Positions 45,222 to 54,400 of a stretch of DNA of 64,000 nucleotides are shown here, piece after piece; the first letter of the stretch is position 1, and each line of letters begins with the position of its first letter. A model generated the notes under the pieces. That model had not been told where the DNA came from. It did no database searches and was given only the letters and a program-made list of their open reading frames with translations. Location: NCBI RefSeq assembly GCF_001647275.1, contig NZ_LRMM01000020.1, positions 1 to 64,000 of the forward strand, read 5' to 3'. Source of the DNA: Rufibacter ruber. GTDB lineage: Bacteria; Bacteroidota; Bacteroidia; Cytophagales; Hymenobacteraceae. The translations under genes were made by a program, and so were the position numbers.

Positions 45222-45562
45222 GGAAACGGTTCATGTTGTTATGGCAGAAGCTACTGGCACAGACGCTCGCAGGTCTGAAAGACGCTACGAGGTCTTTTGA
45301 GCAGGCGGCACAGCAGGGGCAGGCGTATGGAACCCACCCCTACCCCTCTGAGGAGGGGAATGATCTGCAATGCGTGGACCGGCAGGTGTCAACATCCCCC
45401 TTCGCCCCCTTCAAAGGGGGAGTATTGGAGTGAGTCCTGAGTTATGAGTCCTGAGTTCAGAGTCCTTTCTTTTCATCTTAGGGAATTCAGCCGGAATGAA
45501 GCAGCAATGCCTGGTCTCGCAGCCGCGCCGCGGAGGCAGCCAGAGACCACCCGTCATCTGTG

Positions 45563-45586
45563 GGCACGAGGCCGGAGACTCGCGCC
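45563..45586. repeat. GGCGCG...CGTGCC variable-stem hairpin, reverse orientation
   Basis: GGCACGAGGCCGGAGACTCGCGCC; its flanks match the 26549 copy in reverse complement. Confidence 0.6.
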
Positions 45587-45647
45587 AGCGCGGGATAGGG
45601 GAAACCATTCGCCACAGGCAAGCAATAATGCACAGTCAACACTTCTG

Positions 45648-45950
45648 CCCCTGGCTGATGTGCGCAGCACGGGCTCGTCTCAGGCTAGCGAAACTACAGC
45701 ACTAACCAGCAAACAATCTACATCAAGAAAAGCAATAGCAAAAAAGGAACAGCAACCAGTCCTGGGGGTGAGCGCCTCTGTTAATACGGTGCCGCTCCAG
45801 CGGCAAGGCCGGAGGGCCTAGTTTTAACAGCAGTGCGAACCGCCAGGGCGGGGCCCCGCGGCCGTGAGCGCTTACCGGAGACAATGCAACAGCAATGGGA
45901 TTTCGCACCGGAGCAAACGGGAGAACCAAGGGATCAGCAGACTACGCATA
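45648..45950 (-). repeat. 300-bp structured repeat, copy D
   Basis: Reverse orientation. Hairpin 2 is GCCGC-TCCA-GCGGC (45791-45804) and hairpin 1 GGCC-GGAG-GGCC (45807-45818). The conserved CTGTTAA (45778) and TTAACAG (45834) flank them. The outer stem is weaker than in copy C. A partial second left end follows at 45951-45995. Confidence 0.72.
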
Positions 45951-46156
45951 CCTGCCGCAGCCAGGGGAGCAGCAGACTTCGCATTGCAGCATCAGCAACT
46001 GGCAGTTACTAACCTACGGCAGCCACCGCCAAGGGAACCTCAAACGACACATCGCCTTTAGAACAGCAGACCAATCCTTCCCGCTGCAAAGCGCCTAGCT
46101 GAATGCCCCAACCGCCAGACCTTCTCCCCCGTACAGTCTGCAAACAACTACTGCCT

Positions 46157-46942
46157 ATGTCCTCGGCCCAACACCAGATCAAGCATTTCTTTCCGCGCAG
46201 CGCGCACTATGACCCCCAATGGGTGCGGGAGCATTCAATGGGCGAAAACGTACTTTTCAACCTGGAGAGCATCACGGCCCTGCTGCCTCTGAGGGAAGGT
46301 ATGCGGGTGCTGGACCTTGGCTGCGGCAAGGCGGCCAGCTCCATTTTTCTGGCGAAGGAATTCAAGGTGCAGGTGTGGGCGGTAGACGAGGCCATTTCGG
46401 CCACGGCCAATTATACGCGTGTGCTGGAGGCCGGGCTGGAGAACCGCGTGTTCCCGCTGCAGGCAGACGCCCGCGCGCTCCCCTTCCCGGAGGAGTTCTT
46501 TGACGTGGTGCTGGTGATTGACTCGTACACCTATTTTGGGACAGATGACAAGTACCTGCCCTACATCTGCCACTTTCTAAAGCCAGACGGCTACATTGGC
46601 GTTGTAGACGTCTGCTTCAAAGAAGAGATTGAGACACTGGAGCAGGTGCCCGTGTTTCTGCGCGAAGACTACCAGGATTACTGGTACTACATCCATTCGG
46701 TGCCCTGGTGGCGGAAGCTCTGGGAGAAGACGGGCCTGGTGCAGGTCACGGTGGCAGAGCTGCTGCCGGCCGCCGAGCTCATACGGGAGCAGTACGTGAA
46801 GGATTTTGAGGAGCACGGCCAGAAAAAAGACCCTTTTGCCCGGGCGCTCAAAAAAGACAACCACCACCAGATCAGCTTTTTCCGGCTTATTGGGCAGAGA
46901 ACCCGCAAAGATGCCTACCTGCAGTCTTACAAAAAAAGTTAA
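46157..46942 (+). CDS. SAM-dependent class I methyltransferase
   Basis: 261 aa. AdoMet-binding motif I VLDLGCGKAASSIFLAKEF (about 50-68), motif II region VWAVDEAISA, then LQADARALPFPEEFFDVVLVIDSYTYFG and LKPDGYIGVVDVC. Substrate unknown; the general layout resembles ubiquinone/sterol-type or small-molecule methyltransferases. The ATG at 46157 (MSSAQHQIKHFFP) is chosen; the frame extends to 46103 without conserved sequence. Confidence 0.85.
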   Translation: MSSAQHQIKHFFPRSAHYDPQWVREHSMGENVLFNLESITALLPLREGMRVLDLGCGKAASSIFLAKEFKVQVWAVDEAISATANYTRVLEAGLENRVFPLQADARALPFPEEFFDVVLVIDSYTYFGTDDKYLPYICHFLKPDGYIGVVDVCFKEEIETLEQVPVFLREDYQDYWYYIHSVPWWRKLWEKTGLVQVTVAELLPAAELIREQYVKDFEEHGQKKDPFARALKKDNHHQISFFRLIGQRTRKDAYLQSYKKS

Positions 46943-46947
46943 CTTTG
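46940..46947 (+). promoter_or_regulatory. TAnnTTTG -7 box
   Basis: TAACTTTG overlaps the methyltransferase stop and would give a leader of about 130 nt for the gene at 47086. That leader includes a CTGCCCC/GGGGCAG hairpin (47014-47053). Confidence 0.4.
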
Positions 46948-47085
46948 CCCCAGCGGCGGCCACTGACCGGGAGGCTGTACCGGCTGCGTACGTTTTTGAA
47001 ACTGGTAAAATAATTCTGCCCCAACTGCAGTTTTATAGGGGCTGGGGCAGTATCACCTGTCTTAGAAACAAGAATTAACTTTACT

Positions 47086-47595
47086 ATGAAGAAACTGCGA
47101 TTTATTTTTGGGCTGAGCCTGCTGTGGTGTTGCCTTTTCTCTGTTACCCAGGCCCGTGCCCAGCAGCATGGCGTTGGGATCAGGGTGGGGGGCCTTTCAT
47201 CTGGGATCTCCGGCAAGTACTTCCTGAACGGAAGCGCGGCCATAGAAGCGATCATAGGAACCAGTTTCGGGCGCAAAGGCTTTCATCTCACCGGGCTGTA
47301 TGAGCTGCACGCCAGTGCCCTGGGGGTACCGGGACTGCAGTGGTTTTACGGCGCGGGGGCGCACATTGGCTCCTACAAGGGGCGGTATTACCATGACCGC
47401 ACCTACAAACACTACTATGATTCAGCAAATAAAACCCTCGCCACGGTGGGGATAGACGGAATTGTAGGTCTGGAATATCAGATTACGGAAATTCCGGTTT
47501 CGGTGGGCATCGATTTTAAGCCATTTTTGGATGTCAACCAAGACGGTCTTTTCTTGTTTCCTGACGGAGCTCTGACCGTTAGGTACACATTCTAA
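47086..47595 (+). CDS. Small outer-membrane beta-barrel protein
   Basis: 169 aa. Signal peptide KKLRFIFGLSLLWCCLFSVTQARAQ, then alternating strands (GVGIRVGGLSSGISGKYFL, AAIEAIIGTSFG, WFYGAGAHIGSY, VGIDGIVGLEYQI) and a terminal aromatic residue (TVRYTF), as expected for an eight-stranded OmpA/OmpX-like barrel. Function unknown. It has its own terminator. Confidence 0.8.
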   Translation: MKKLRFIFGLSLLWCCLFSVTQARAQQHGVGIRVGGLSSGISGKYFLNGSAAIEAIIGTSFGRKGFHLTGLYELHASALGVPGLQWFYGAGAHIGSYKGRYYHDRTYKHYYDSANKTLATVGIDGIVGLEYQITEIPVSVGIDFKPFLDVNQDGLFLFPDGALTVRYTF

Positions 47596-47615
47596 TGCTT
47601 CCCCAGACCTACTTG

Positions 47616-47643
47616 AAAAAGCCTGCCCTGTGCAGGCTTTTTC
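47616..47643 (+). terminator. Rho-independent terminator
   Basis: AAAAAGCCTGC-CCTGT-GCAGGCTTTTT, 21 nt after the barrel gene stop; a P40 follows 9 nt later. Confidence 0.88.
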
Positions 47644-47651
47644 TATTTCTG

Positions 47652-47703
47652 CGGTTTCTGTTTTGGGGCTGTTTTTCAGAAAACAGCCCCAAAACAGAAA
47701 CCG
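47652..47703. repeat. P40 palindrome (perfect, extended)
   Basis: CGGTTTCTGTTTTGGGGCTG is exactly complementary to the right half, giving about 20 bp of uninterrupted stem. Confidence 0.9.
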
Positions 47704-48072
47704 GGTTCAGACTTTTTCTCACACGCACTTTTCTTTTAGCCGGCCGCCGGCCGAAACAAATACCTACTATTTACACCTTCCCCAGCACTTTATCCTCAAC
47801 AACCTCGTTGACAAGATAGCAGCCCCAGTAGATGGTCTGGTTTTTTATTTTCATCTTTAGGGCATGTGTAAAGTTGGTCTATCTTGCGGCAAGCGGTTTT
47901 GGCAGGAGTTGCCTATTGGCTTCTCTCACCTTTGCAGCACTGGCACAAGGTTGAAGAATTCTTTTGGCAGCACCTTATTCTAGCTGTTTGTACTGACAGA
48001 CCACTGATTTAAACCTTCTCCTTGGCACAAAAACCCCCTACCGGCGCTGCCTGGCCTTTTCACTTCCTCTTC

Positions 48073-49218
48073 ATGTCTTCCAAGTTAAAATTCATCAATA
48101 AAGATAAGTCTGCGTTCTATGCCACCACCCGTTTACGGGTAGAGGCTTACCTGAAAGAAAATGGCAACTCTAAGCATGCCAACGCCGCCATGTGGCGCAA
48201 AATAGCCTTCTACCTGGTGGGGGCGGCTGGCCTTTATGGTCTTATTCTCTCCAATTTGTTTTCTGTGTGGCAAATGTTTGGGCTGGCCTTGCTGCTGGGG
48301 GTGTTTTGCGCATTGATTGGCTTCAATGTGTGCCATGACGCTATTCACGGGTCGCTTTCGGCCAGCAACAAGGTTAACAAAAGCTACAGCTTTGTCTTTA
48401 ACCTCATTGGCGCCAGCCCCTACGTCTGGAATTTGACCCACAACGTGGTCCACCATACCTACACCAACATACCTGGCCATGATGAGGACATAGAGGTGGC
48501 ACCCGGCCTCATACGGGTAAACCCGGAGGAGAAGGTCTTTAAACACCAGCGGTTCCAGCATATTTACGCCTTCGGGCTTTATAGCCTTTCTTCCATCTCC
48601 TGGGTGCTGAGGAAAGACTACCTCAAGTTCTTCCAGAAAAAGATAGGAGAACATGCCACGGTCAACCACCCTAAAAAAGAGGTCTTCAGGCTCTTCTTTT
48701 ACAAGACCATCTATTACGTGATGTTCATTGCACTGCCCCTGGTTCTCTTAGACATTACCTGGTGGCAGTTTTTGATTGGCTTTGTTAGCCTGCACCTGGT
48801 GGAGGGGCTGGTTCTGGGGCTGGTTTTCCAGTTGGCGCACGTGGTAGAAGGAGCCGATTTCCCTACGCCCAATGAAGACGGCAACATGGAGGAAGCCTGG
48901 GCAGACCACCAGATGCGTACTACCGCCAACTTCGCCACGCAGAACAAGCTGGCTGGCTTCCTGCTGGGCGGCCTGAACCAGCAGATTGAACACCATCTCT
49001 TCCCTAAAGTTTGTCACATCCATTATCCGGGCATTGCGGCCATTGTCAAAGCCACAGCGCATGAGTTCGGGCTGCCCTACATTGAAAGCCCTACATTCTT
49101 GAAGGCTTTGAGCTCCCACTACCGCATGCTCAAGAAGCTGGGCTGGCAGGCGTACCGGGAACAATCCTTTTCCTTGGCAACTGAAAGCCCAAAGCATAAG
49201 CACCTTCTTGTCAGCTAA
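48073..49218 (+). CDS. Membrane fatty acid desaturase (acyl-CoA/front-end type)
   Basis: 381-aa di-iron desaturase. Three histidine boxes: HDAIHG (about 97-102), HNVVHHTYTN (about 127-136) and QQIEHHLFP (about 310); Q in the third box is typical of front-end enzymes. Paired hydrophobic segments include IAFYLVGAAGLYGLILSNLF and FGLALLLGVFCALIGF. No fused cytochrome b5 domain. It introduces double bonds into membrane lipids; regiospecificity cannot be read from sequence. The ATG at 48073 (MSSKLKFINKD) is preferred over the upstream non-ATG start at 48022. Confidence 0.9.
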   Translation: MSSKLKFINKDKSAFYATTRLRVEAYLKENGNSKHANAAMWRKIAFYLVGAAGLYGLILSNLFSVWQMFGLALLLGVFCALIGFNVCHDAIHGSLSASNKVNKSYSFVFNLIGASPYVWNLTHNVVHHTYTNIPGHDEDIEVAPGLIRVNPEEKVFKHQRFQHIYAFGLYSLSSISWVLRKDYLKFFQKKIGEHATVNHPKKEVFRLFFYKTIYYVMFIALPLVLLDITWWQFLIGFVSLHLVEGLVLGLVFQLAHVVEGADFPTPNEDGNMEEAWADHQMRTTANFATQNKLAGFLLGGLNQQIEHHLFPKVCHIHYPGIAAIVKATAHEFGLPYIESPTFLKALSSHYRMLKKLGWQAYREQSFSLATESPKHKHLLVS

Positions 49219-49315
49219 GCCCTAGACCTGCTATCTGAAAACGCATGTGCCTTGCCCTAACGCTTATGCCAGCCGCGCAGCACGCAGGTTACTTTTAGAC
49301 AGGAGCTTCTCCTAT

Positions 49316-49357
49316 TCCTGTTTTCGCTGTTTTTGGGAAAACAGGCCGAAAACGGAA
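49316..49357. repeat. P40 palindrome
   Basis: Left arm GTTTTCGCTG has lost GG; right arm CAGGCCGAAAAC is intact; TTCC/GGAA flank pairs. Confidence 0.72.
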
Positions 49358-49407
49358 AGTCCTCTATCATAGATGCAAGTTAATGCAGGCTCAGGTTCTC
49401 CTTTGAG

Positions 49408-49440
49408 AGCAGTGGCTTGGAGAAGCCCCAAGCCACTGCT
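49408..49440 (-). terminator. Hairpin just past the type A T9SS gene
   Basis: AGCAGTGGCTTGG and CCAAGCCACTGCT form a 13-bp stem beginning 4 nt after the stop at 49444. No T-run follows, so termination is uncertain; 3'-end stabilisation is an alternative. Confidence 0.45.
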
Positions 49441-49443
49441 TCA

Positions 49444-51096
49444 TTACTCCTTGACTATTCTCTTGGAGATGACTTCCTGGTCAGTAACCAATTGCAACAA
49501 GTACACCCCTGCAGGGAGGCTTTTCAGCTGTAATGTTGCCTCAAACTTCCCAGTCTGCTGTGCCTGGCTCTCCCTTAACACTTCCCTGCCTTGTGCGTCC
49601 AGAAGCCGTAACTCTACCTCCTTTTGCCTGGGCAGAGGAAGGGAAATGCGCAGCAACCCGGTCACAGGGTTGGGGTATAGGAGCAGCTGTTTGGCCATCT
49701 CACTTTCCTTTACCCCGGTAGCCAAACTACTTTTTATCCTTAAGGCCCAATAATCCTGCCCTCCTCTAGATGTCTCAGAAATATCACCGCCCAATCCGGT
49801 GCGTAACTCCCCGCCCAACAGGAATCCACTGTCTTGGGTGCCCGCTACCGAGAATAGAAGGTCATCACCGCTGCCGCCATAGCGTTTGTCCCATAGCTTA
49901 TGCCCGTCTGCATTTATCCGCACCACCCAGAAATCTATCCCTCCCCTTGATTCCTCGGTTTTGTCACCGTCAGCACCTGAGTCTGAGTGCCCACCTAGCA
50001 GAAAGCCACCGTCTTGCGTGGATTCCATTGAGAAAATAAAGTCATACCCTTTCCCGCCATAGCGCCTATCCCACAGCTTGCTTCCCGCCGCATCTACCTT
50101 CACTACCCAAAAGTCTGCCCCACCCCTCAGGGTTTCCGTGACATCGCCGTCTTTACCAGACCTAGTGTGCCCCCCTAAAAGAAATCCGCCGTCTTGGGTC
50201 GCCAACATTGCGGTTAGCTCATCCTGTCCGCTCCCGCCCAGGCGACGGTCCCAAACCTTGTTGCCCGCCGCATCTATCCGGACAGCCCAGAAGTCATTCC
50301 CGCCCTTAGGAGACTCTGAGATGTCACCCCCTGAACCAGGGAGCAGGTAGCCTCCAAGCAGAAAGCCTCCGTCTTGCGTGGCCACCACTGAGGTTAATGC
50401 TTCATATAAGTTTCCGCCGAAGCGGCGGTCCCAAACCTTGTTCCCGCTTGCATCTATCCGGACAGCCCAGAAGTCAGCCTCGCCTCTAGGTGCCTCTGTT
50501 TTGTCCCCCCCACTCAATGACCTGGAATGCCCTCCCAAAAGAAAGCCCCCATCAGAGGCGGCTACCATAGATGTTAATTGGTCAACATTGCTTCCCCCGA
50601 AACGCCGATCCCATAGCTTATCACCGTTTGCATCAATGCGCACCACCCAATAATCATAATCCCACCCCCATGGAGCCTCTGTTTTATCACCGCTTATGGT
50701 TGACCTGGAATAGCCACCCAACAGGAACCCTCCATCTTGGGTGGCTAACATAGAAGTCAACTCATCAATGTTACTCCCTCCATAACTCCGGTCCCACAGT
50801 TTGTTCCCATCTGCGTTTACCCGCACCACCCAGAAATCACTTTCCCCACGGGGAACCATCGTCTTGTCGCCACTGATACCTGATTTAGAGTATCCCCCCA
50901 ATAAAAATCCCCCGTCATTGGTAGCAACCACAGACCTGAACGCCTCTATTCCGCTGCCTCCATAGAGCTTGTCCCACTGCTTTGTTACAACTGTCTGTGC
51001 CAAAGCAGCCGGCAACAGTTTAGTCAGGAGGAGGAGGAGCAGCAACAGCCAGGCTCCCGTCTTTTTCTGGTTCTTAAATAAGCTGAGAATCTTCAT
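49444..51096 (-). CDS. Secreted seven-repeat protein with type A T9SS sorting domain
   Basis: 550 aa. Signal peptide WLLLLLLLLTKLLPAALAQ. Seven tandem repeats of about 55 residues (about 35-455), each with GGFLLGG, GDKTE-like, DFWVVRIDADG-like and LWDRRYGG motifs, probably beta-propeller blades. The C-terminal T9SS type A domain (about 470-550) shows LLLYPNPVTGLLRISLP and LPAGVYLLQLVTDQEVISKRIVKE, which direct export and usually surface anchoring. Function unknown. The repeats are similar at DNA level too, so copy number may vary between strains. Confidence 0.87.
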   Translation of the reverse strand: MKILSLFKNQKKTGAWLLLLLLLLTKLLPAALAQTVVTKQWDKLYGGSGIEAFRSVVATNDGGFLLGGYSKSGISGDKTMVPRGESDFWVVRVNADGNKLWDRSYGGSNIDELTSMLATQDGGFLLGGYSRSTISGDKTEAPWGWDYDYWVVRIDANGDKLWDRRFGGSNVDQLTSMVAASDGGFLLGGHSRSLSGGDKTEAPRGEADFWAVRIDASGNKVWDRRFGGNLYEALTSVVATQDGGFLLGGYLLPGSGGDISESPKGGNDFWAVRIDAAGNKVWDRRLGGSGQDELTAMLATQDGGFLLGGHTRSGKDGDVTETLRGGADFWVVKVDAAGSKLWDRRYGGKGYDFIFSMESTQDGGFLLGGHSDSGADGDKTEESRGGIDFWVVRINADGHKLWDKRYGGSGDDLLFSVAGTQDSGFLLGGELRTGLGGDISETSRGGQDYWALRIKSSLATGVKESEMAKQLLLYPNPVTGLLRISLPLPRQKEVELRLLDAQGREVLRESQAQQTGKFEATLQLKSLPAGVYLLQLVTDQEVISKRIVKE

Positions 51097-51222
51097 TTAT
51101 TTAATTTATAGTTTCTGTATAGAATTGACAAACAAGGAGCTTTAAAGATAAAGGTATGGCTATTTCCTTATCTTTTTCAGAAAACTAAATGCTTTTGCAA
51201 ACTACCTGCAAGAGAACCTTCA

Positions 51223-51254
51223 TTTGCAGAATCGCTTACCGCCGTGTACCTTTG
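51223..51254 (+). promoter_or_regulatory. Promoter of the SAM riboswitch-metH unit
   Basis: TTTG at 51223-51226 and TACCTTTG at 51247-51254, separated by 20 nt: a complete match to the Bacteroidota -33/-7 arrangement, placed just upstream of the riboswitch. Confidence 0.7.
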
Positions 51255-51257
51255 CAG

Positions 51258-51366
51258 ATGCTTATCAAGAAAGACGGAGGGATTAGGCCCTGTGATGTCT
51301 TAGCAACCCAATTCAGTTGGGTGCTACTTCCTACCCGCTGCACCTACGCGCCGGGGGAGATGAGTG
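51258..51366 (+). ncRNA. SAM riboswitch (S-box type) upstream of metH
   Basis: P1 strand CTTATC (51261-51266) pairs with GATGAG (51359-51364). Between them are the S-box core sequences AAGACGGAGGGATTAGGCCC, GATGTCTTAGCAACC and GGTGCTACTTCC. S-box RNAs bind S-adenosylmethionine and repress methionine genes, consistent with the gene that follows. No obvious intrinsic terminator lies between it and the start codon, so control of translation is possible. Confidence 0.88.
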
Positions 51367-51449
51367 ACGGAGATTCCTACACACCTGCCCGCCACTTTCC
51401 TCCTACCCTTTCTTGAGCCGCCACTAACCCTTTAGGTTTGCACAAGAAG

Positions 51450-54400
51450 ATGACCCGCATTGAGGAAGAAGTACAGAAACGAATTTTAGTCTTAGACGGT
51501 GCCATGGGTACCATGATCCAGCGGTACAACCTGCAAGAGGAAGATTACCGCGGCCAGCGTTTCAAAGACTACCACCTGGACGTGAAGGGCAACAATGATG
51601 TGCTTTCCCTCACCCAACCCCACATCATCAAGGAAATCCACAGCCTCTACTTTGAGGCGGGCGCCGATATAGCCGAAACCAACACGTTCAGCGGCACCTC
51701 CATTGCCATGGCCGACTACGACATGCAGGATCTGGTGTACGAACTGAATTATGAATCTGCCAGAATAGCCAAAGAAGCCGCCCAGGAATGGACTGCCAAA
51801 ACCCCGGAGAAACCCCGCTTCGTAGCCGGCGCCATCGGACCTACGAACCGTACGGCGTCTTTATCGCCGGATGTGAACAACCCCGGCTACCGCGCCATCA
51901 CGTATGATGAGCTGGTAGAAGCCTACACCGAGCAGGTGCGCGGGCTGGTAGACGGCGGCGTGGATTTGCTGTTGGTAGAAACCATCTTTGATACCCTCAA
52001 TGCCAAGGCGGCGCTGTTCGCCATTGACCAATACAGCCAGCAGACGGGCAAGCGTTTGCCGCTCATGGTGTCTGGTACTATTACTGATGCCAGCGGTCGT
52101 ACCCTATCCGGACAGACCGTAGAGGCGTTTTTGTACTCGGTTTCACACATGCCGCTGTTGAGCGTGGGCTTTAACTGTGCCCTCGGGGCGAAGCAGCTGC
52201 GTCCGCACTTACAGAGCTTGAGCAAAGCGTCTAAATTCCACATCAGTGCGTACCCCAATGCCGGTCTGCCCAACGCCTTCGGGGCGTACGACGAGACGCC
52301 GGAGCAAATGGGCCAGCACATCCGTGATTTCCTGGAGAACAACTTCGTGAACATTGTGGGTGGTTGTTGCGGTACCACCCCGCCGCACATTAAGGTCATT
52401 GCCGAGATTGCCAAAGAATACCCGCCGCGTCCGTTGCCGCAGCTACCGGCCGTTCCTACCTACTCGGGTCTGGAGCCGCTTACTGTATATGAAGGTTCTA
52501 ACTTCGTGAACATTGGCGAGCGTACCAACGTGACCGGTTCCAAAAAATTCGCCCGCTTGATCCTGAATGAGCAGTACGAAGAAGCCCTGGCCGTAGCCCG
52601 TCAGCAGGTGGAGAACGGTGCCCAGATCATTGACGTGAACATGGACGAAGGCATGCTGGACTCCGAGGCCGCCATGACCTTGTTCCTGAACCTGATCGCC
52701 TCCGAGCCAGACATCGCCCGCGTGCCCATCATGATTGACTCCTCCAAGTGGAGCGTGATTGAGGCCGGTCTCAAGTGCGTGCAGGGGAAAGCCATCGTGA
52801 ACTCTATCTCGCTCAAAGAAGGCGAAGAAAAATTCAAAGAGTATGCCCGCAAAGTGCGCAGCTACGGCGCCGCCGTGGTAGTGATGGCGTTTGACGAAGA
52901 AGGCCAGGCCGACAACTACGAGCGCCGCATCCAAATCTGCGAGCGTGCTTACAACATCTTAACCAAAGAAGTAGGCTTCCCCGCCGAGGACATCATCTTT
53001 GACCCCAACATCCTCACCGTGGCCACCGGTATGGAGGAGCACAACAACTACGCCGTTGACTTCATTAACGCCACCCGCTGGATCAAGCAGAACCTGCCGG
53101 GTGCCAAAGTAAGCGGCGGGGTGAGTAATATTTCCTTCTCGTTCCGGGGCAATGACCCCGTACGCGAGGCCATGCACTCTGTATTCCTGTACCACGCCAT
53201 CAAAGCCGGTCTGGATATGGGCATTGTGAACGCGGGCATGTTGGAAGTCTATGAGGAAATTCCGAAAGACCTGCTGGAGCGCGTGGAAGATGTGTTGCTG
53301 AACCGCCGCCCAGACGCCACCGAGCGCCTCGTGGAGTTCGCCGAAACGGTGAAAAACAAAGGCAAAGAAGTGGTGCGCGACGAGGCCTGGCGCAACGAAC
53401 CGGTGCAAAAGCGTTTAACGCACGCATTGGTGAAAGGACTGGTAGAATACATTGACCAGGACGTGGAGGAAGCCCGCCACCTGTACAGCAAGCCACTGGA
53501 AGTGATTGAAGGTCCGCTCATGGACGGCATGAACGTGGTAGGCGACCTCTTCGGCGAAGGCAAAATGTTTCTCCCGCAGGTGGTGAAAAGCGCCCGCGTG
53601 ATGAAAAAAGCGGTGGCGTATTTGTTGCCGTTCATTGAGGAAGAGAAAGCGAGAGTGGCTGCATTGGAAGCAGAAGACGGACCTCACCCCCAACCCCTCT
53701 CCCACGGAGAGGGGAGTTCAGCTGATGCGTTGGGAAACTTTGTGTTTACATCGCCGGCCGAAAAGTGGAAAGTTTTGAAGGAGTTTGCGCAGCACAACCG
53801 CCAAGAGCCTACCAAAGCAGAAGATGTGCTGTGGCAAGCCCTTAGAAATCGAAAATTGGAAGGCTTCAAGTTTAGGAGACAGCACACTATTGAAGAATTC
53901 ATCGCCGATTTTGCGTGCTTGAATCCACGGGTAGTGGTAGAAGTGGACGGAGAAATCCATGAGCAGCAGCAAGAATACGATGCGCTGAGAACCGATTATT
54001 TGAACAGCCTTGGTTTCAGAGTAATCCGCTTCACCAACGAGGAAGTGCTCACCCAAATACCGCAGGTGTTAGAAAAAATAAGAAAGGAACTCCAAAAGGA
54101 ACCATTACCGCTCCCAACCCCATCAGCGGACACCCCCTCTCCGCGGGAGAGGGGGCAGGGGGGTGAGGTCTCCCGCTATGCCGGGCGCATTCTCCTCGCC
54201 ACCGTGAAAGGCGACGTACACGACATAGGCAAAAACATTGTGGGCGTGGTACTGGCCTGTAACAACTACGAGGTGATTGACCTGGGCGTCATGACCCCCG
54301 CCGATAAAATTCTGGATGCCGCCCGTGAGCACAACGTAGACGTAATCGGCCTCAGTGGTCTGATTACGCCTTCTTTGGACGAGATGGTGCACGTTGCCCG

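Larger units (their letters stand above)
44984..46156. other. Composite repeat island 4 (mirror orientation)
   Basis: A 1.17-kb gap with no gene. Order: P40, CGCCCGCAGGTCC module (about 45068), P40, TCTCCC hairpin (45191), ACGCTCGCAGGTC module (about 45254), CCCCTCTGAGGAGGGG module (about 45342), CCCCTTCAAAGGGG module (about 45405), a GCGCGAGTCTC hairpin in reverse (45563) and structured repeat copy D in reverse. This is the 25.8-27.0 kb order read backwards. Confidence 0.75.
47596..48072. other. Intergenic region before the desaturase
   Basis: Holds the terminator (47616) and a P40 (47652). The rest (47704-48072) has no recognisable gene or strong signal. Confidence 0.65.
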
